Positions 63,967 to 64,000 of a stretch of 64,000 nucleotides of DNA are shown here, in pieces (position 1 is the stretch's first letter; each line of letters begins with the position of its first letter). This DNA comes from CBDDEC01 sp965198045 (GTDB taxonomy: Bacteria > Chloroflexota > Dehalococcoidia > UBA2979). A program made the position numbers and the translations under genes. The stretch covers positions 124,001-188,000 of the forward strand of contig CBDAOL010000008.1 of assembly GCA_965198045.1 (NCBI GenBank), in the 5' to 3' direction. The notes under the pieces were generated by a model, which saw only the letters and a list, made by a program, of their open reading frames with translations, was not told the DNA's origin and made no database searches.

Positions 63967-64000
63967 GCGGCGAGCCCTGCGCCCCGCCTCGACGCGGTGC

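Overview
The window is 64 kb of GC-rich chromosome (about two thirds G+C by eye) with dense, mostly housekeeping genes. My best guess is a Chloroflexota bacterium, perhaps near Dehalococcoidia. The support is an hrcA-grpE-dnaK operon behind a CIRCE operator (Actinobacteria normally use HspR for dnaK), an aldehyde:ferredoxin oxidoreductase, DUF1059 and XdhC genes, a TatA, many GTG starts and short leaders. This is inference from gene content; no rRNA or tRNA gene is present to test it.

Layout. 1-3.7 kb: heat-shock operon hrcA-grpE-dnaK on the minus strand (dnaK runs off the left edge), with a sigma70-type promoter and a CIRCE operator. 3.6-6.9 kb: ECF sigma factor, ketoacyl-ACP synthase III and a ketosynthase-like protein whose active-site Cys is Ser. 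6.9-14 kb: DUF1059 protein, metallo-hydrolase, LysM/M23 peptidase, rho, transaldolase, a DUF2269-type membrane protein and pyrG. 14.2-18.5 kb is the mobile island: an intact IS3-family element (IS407-like, 4-bp target duplication), a radical-SAM pseudogene, a GyrI-like gene and an IS1182-like element with 17-bp inverted repeats.

18.7-27.5 kb is accessory: a two-TM DUF5305-like protein, tungsten-type aldehyde:ferredoxin oxidoreductase, an M16 peptidase with an altered zinc motif and a frameshift, a pseudokinase-like phosphotransferase, an alpha/beta hydrolase, a CitE-like lyase and a lipoprotein with a duplicated domain. 27.6-44.3 kb is core metabolism: purA, a mug-like glycosylase, the lysine/diaminopimelate genes dapA-asd-dapB, rpsO-pnp, pepA, small glyoxalase and EthD proteins, and coaX-coaBC.

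44.3-48.6 kb holds dnaA, a gene-free stretch with DnaA boxes that is a candidate oriC, then obgE and nadD. 48.6-53.1 kb has methyltransferases and two tandem serine hydrolases, of which one hydrolase and one methyltransferase are broken. 53.2-64 kb: gyrB, a trmO - endonuclease-III-like - small membrane protein cluster joined by 4-nt overlaps at its first two junctions, a YchF-like GTPase, two XdhC-type genes, a beta-propeller protein, tatA with a clear intrinsic terminator, a HAD hydrolase and a metallo-beta-lactamase protein.

No CRISPR array, tRNA, rRNA, prophage or biosynthetic cluster was seen, and I found no convincing multi-gene system that is new. The most unusual signals are several enzymes that kept their fold but lost a catalytic residue (ketosynthase, M16 peptidase, phosphotransferase), the duplicated-domain lipoprotein, unusual tails on PNPase and GyrB, and a run of decaying genes near the insertion sequences and around 50-53 kb. 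Frameshifts could partly be assembly errors, and each entry says so where it matters.
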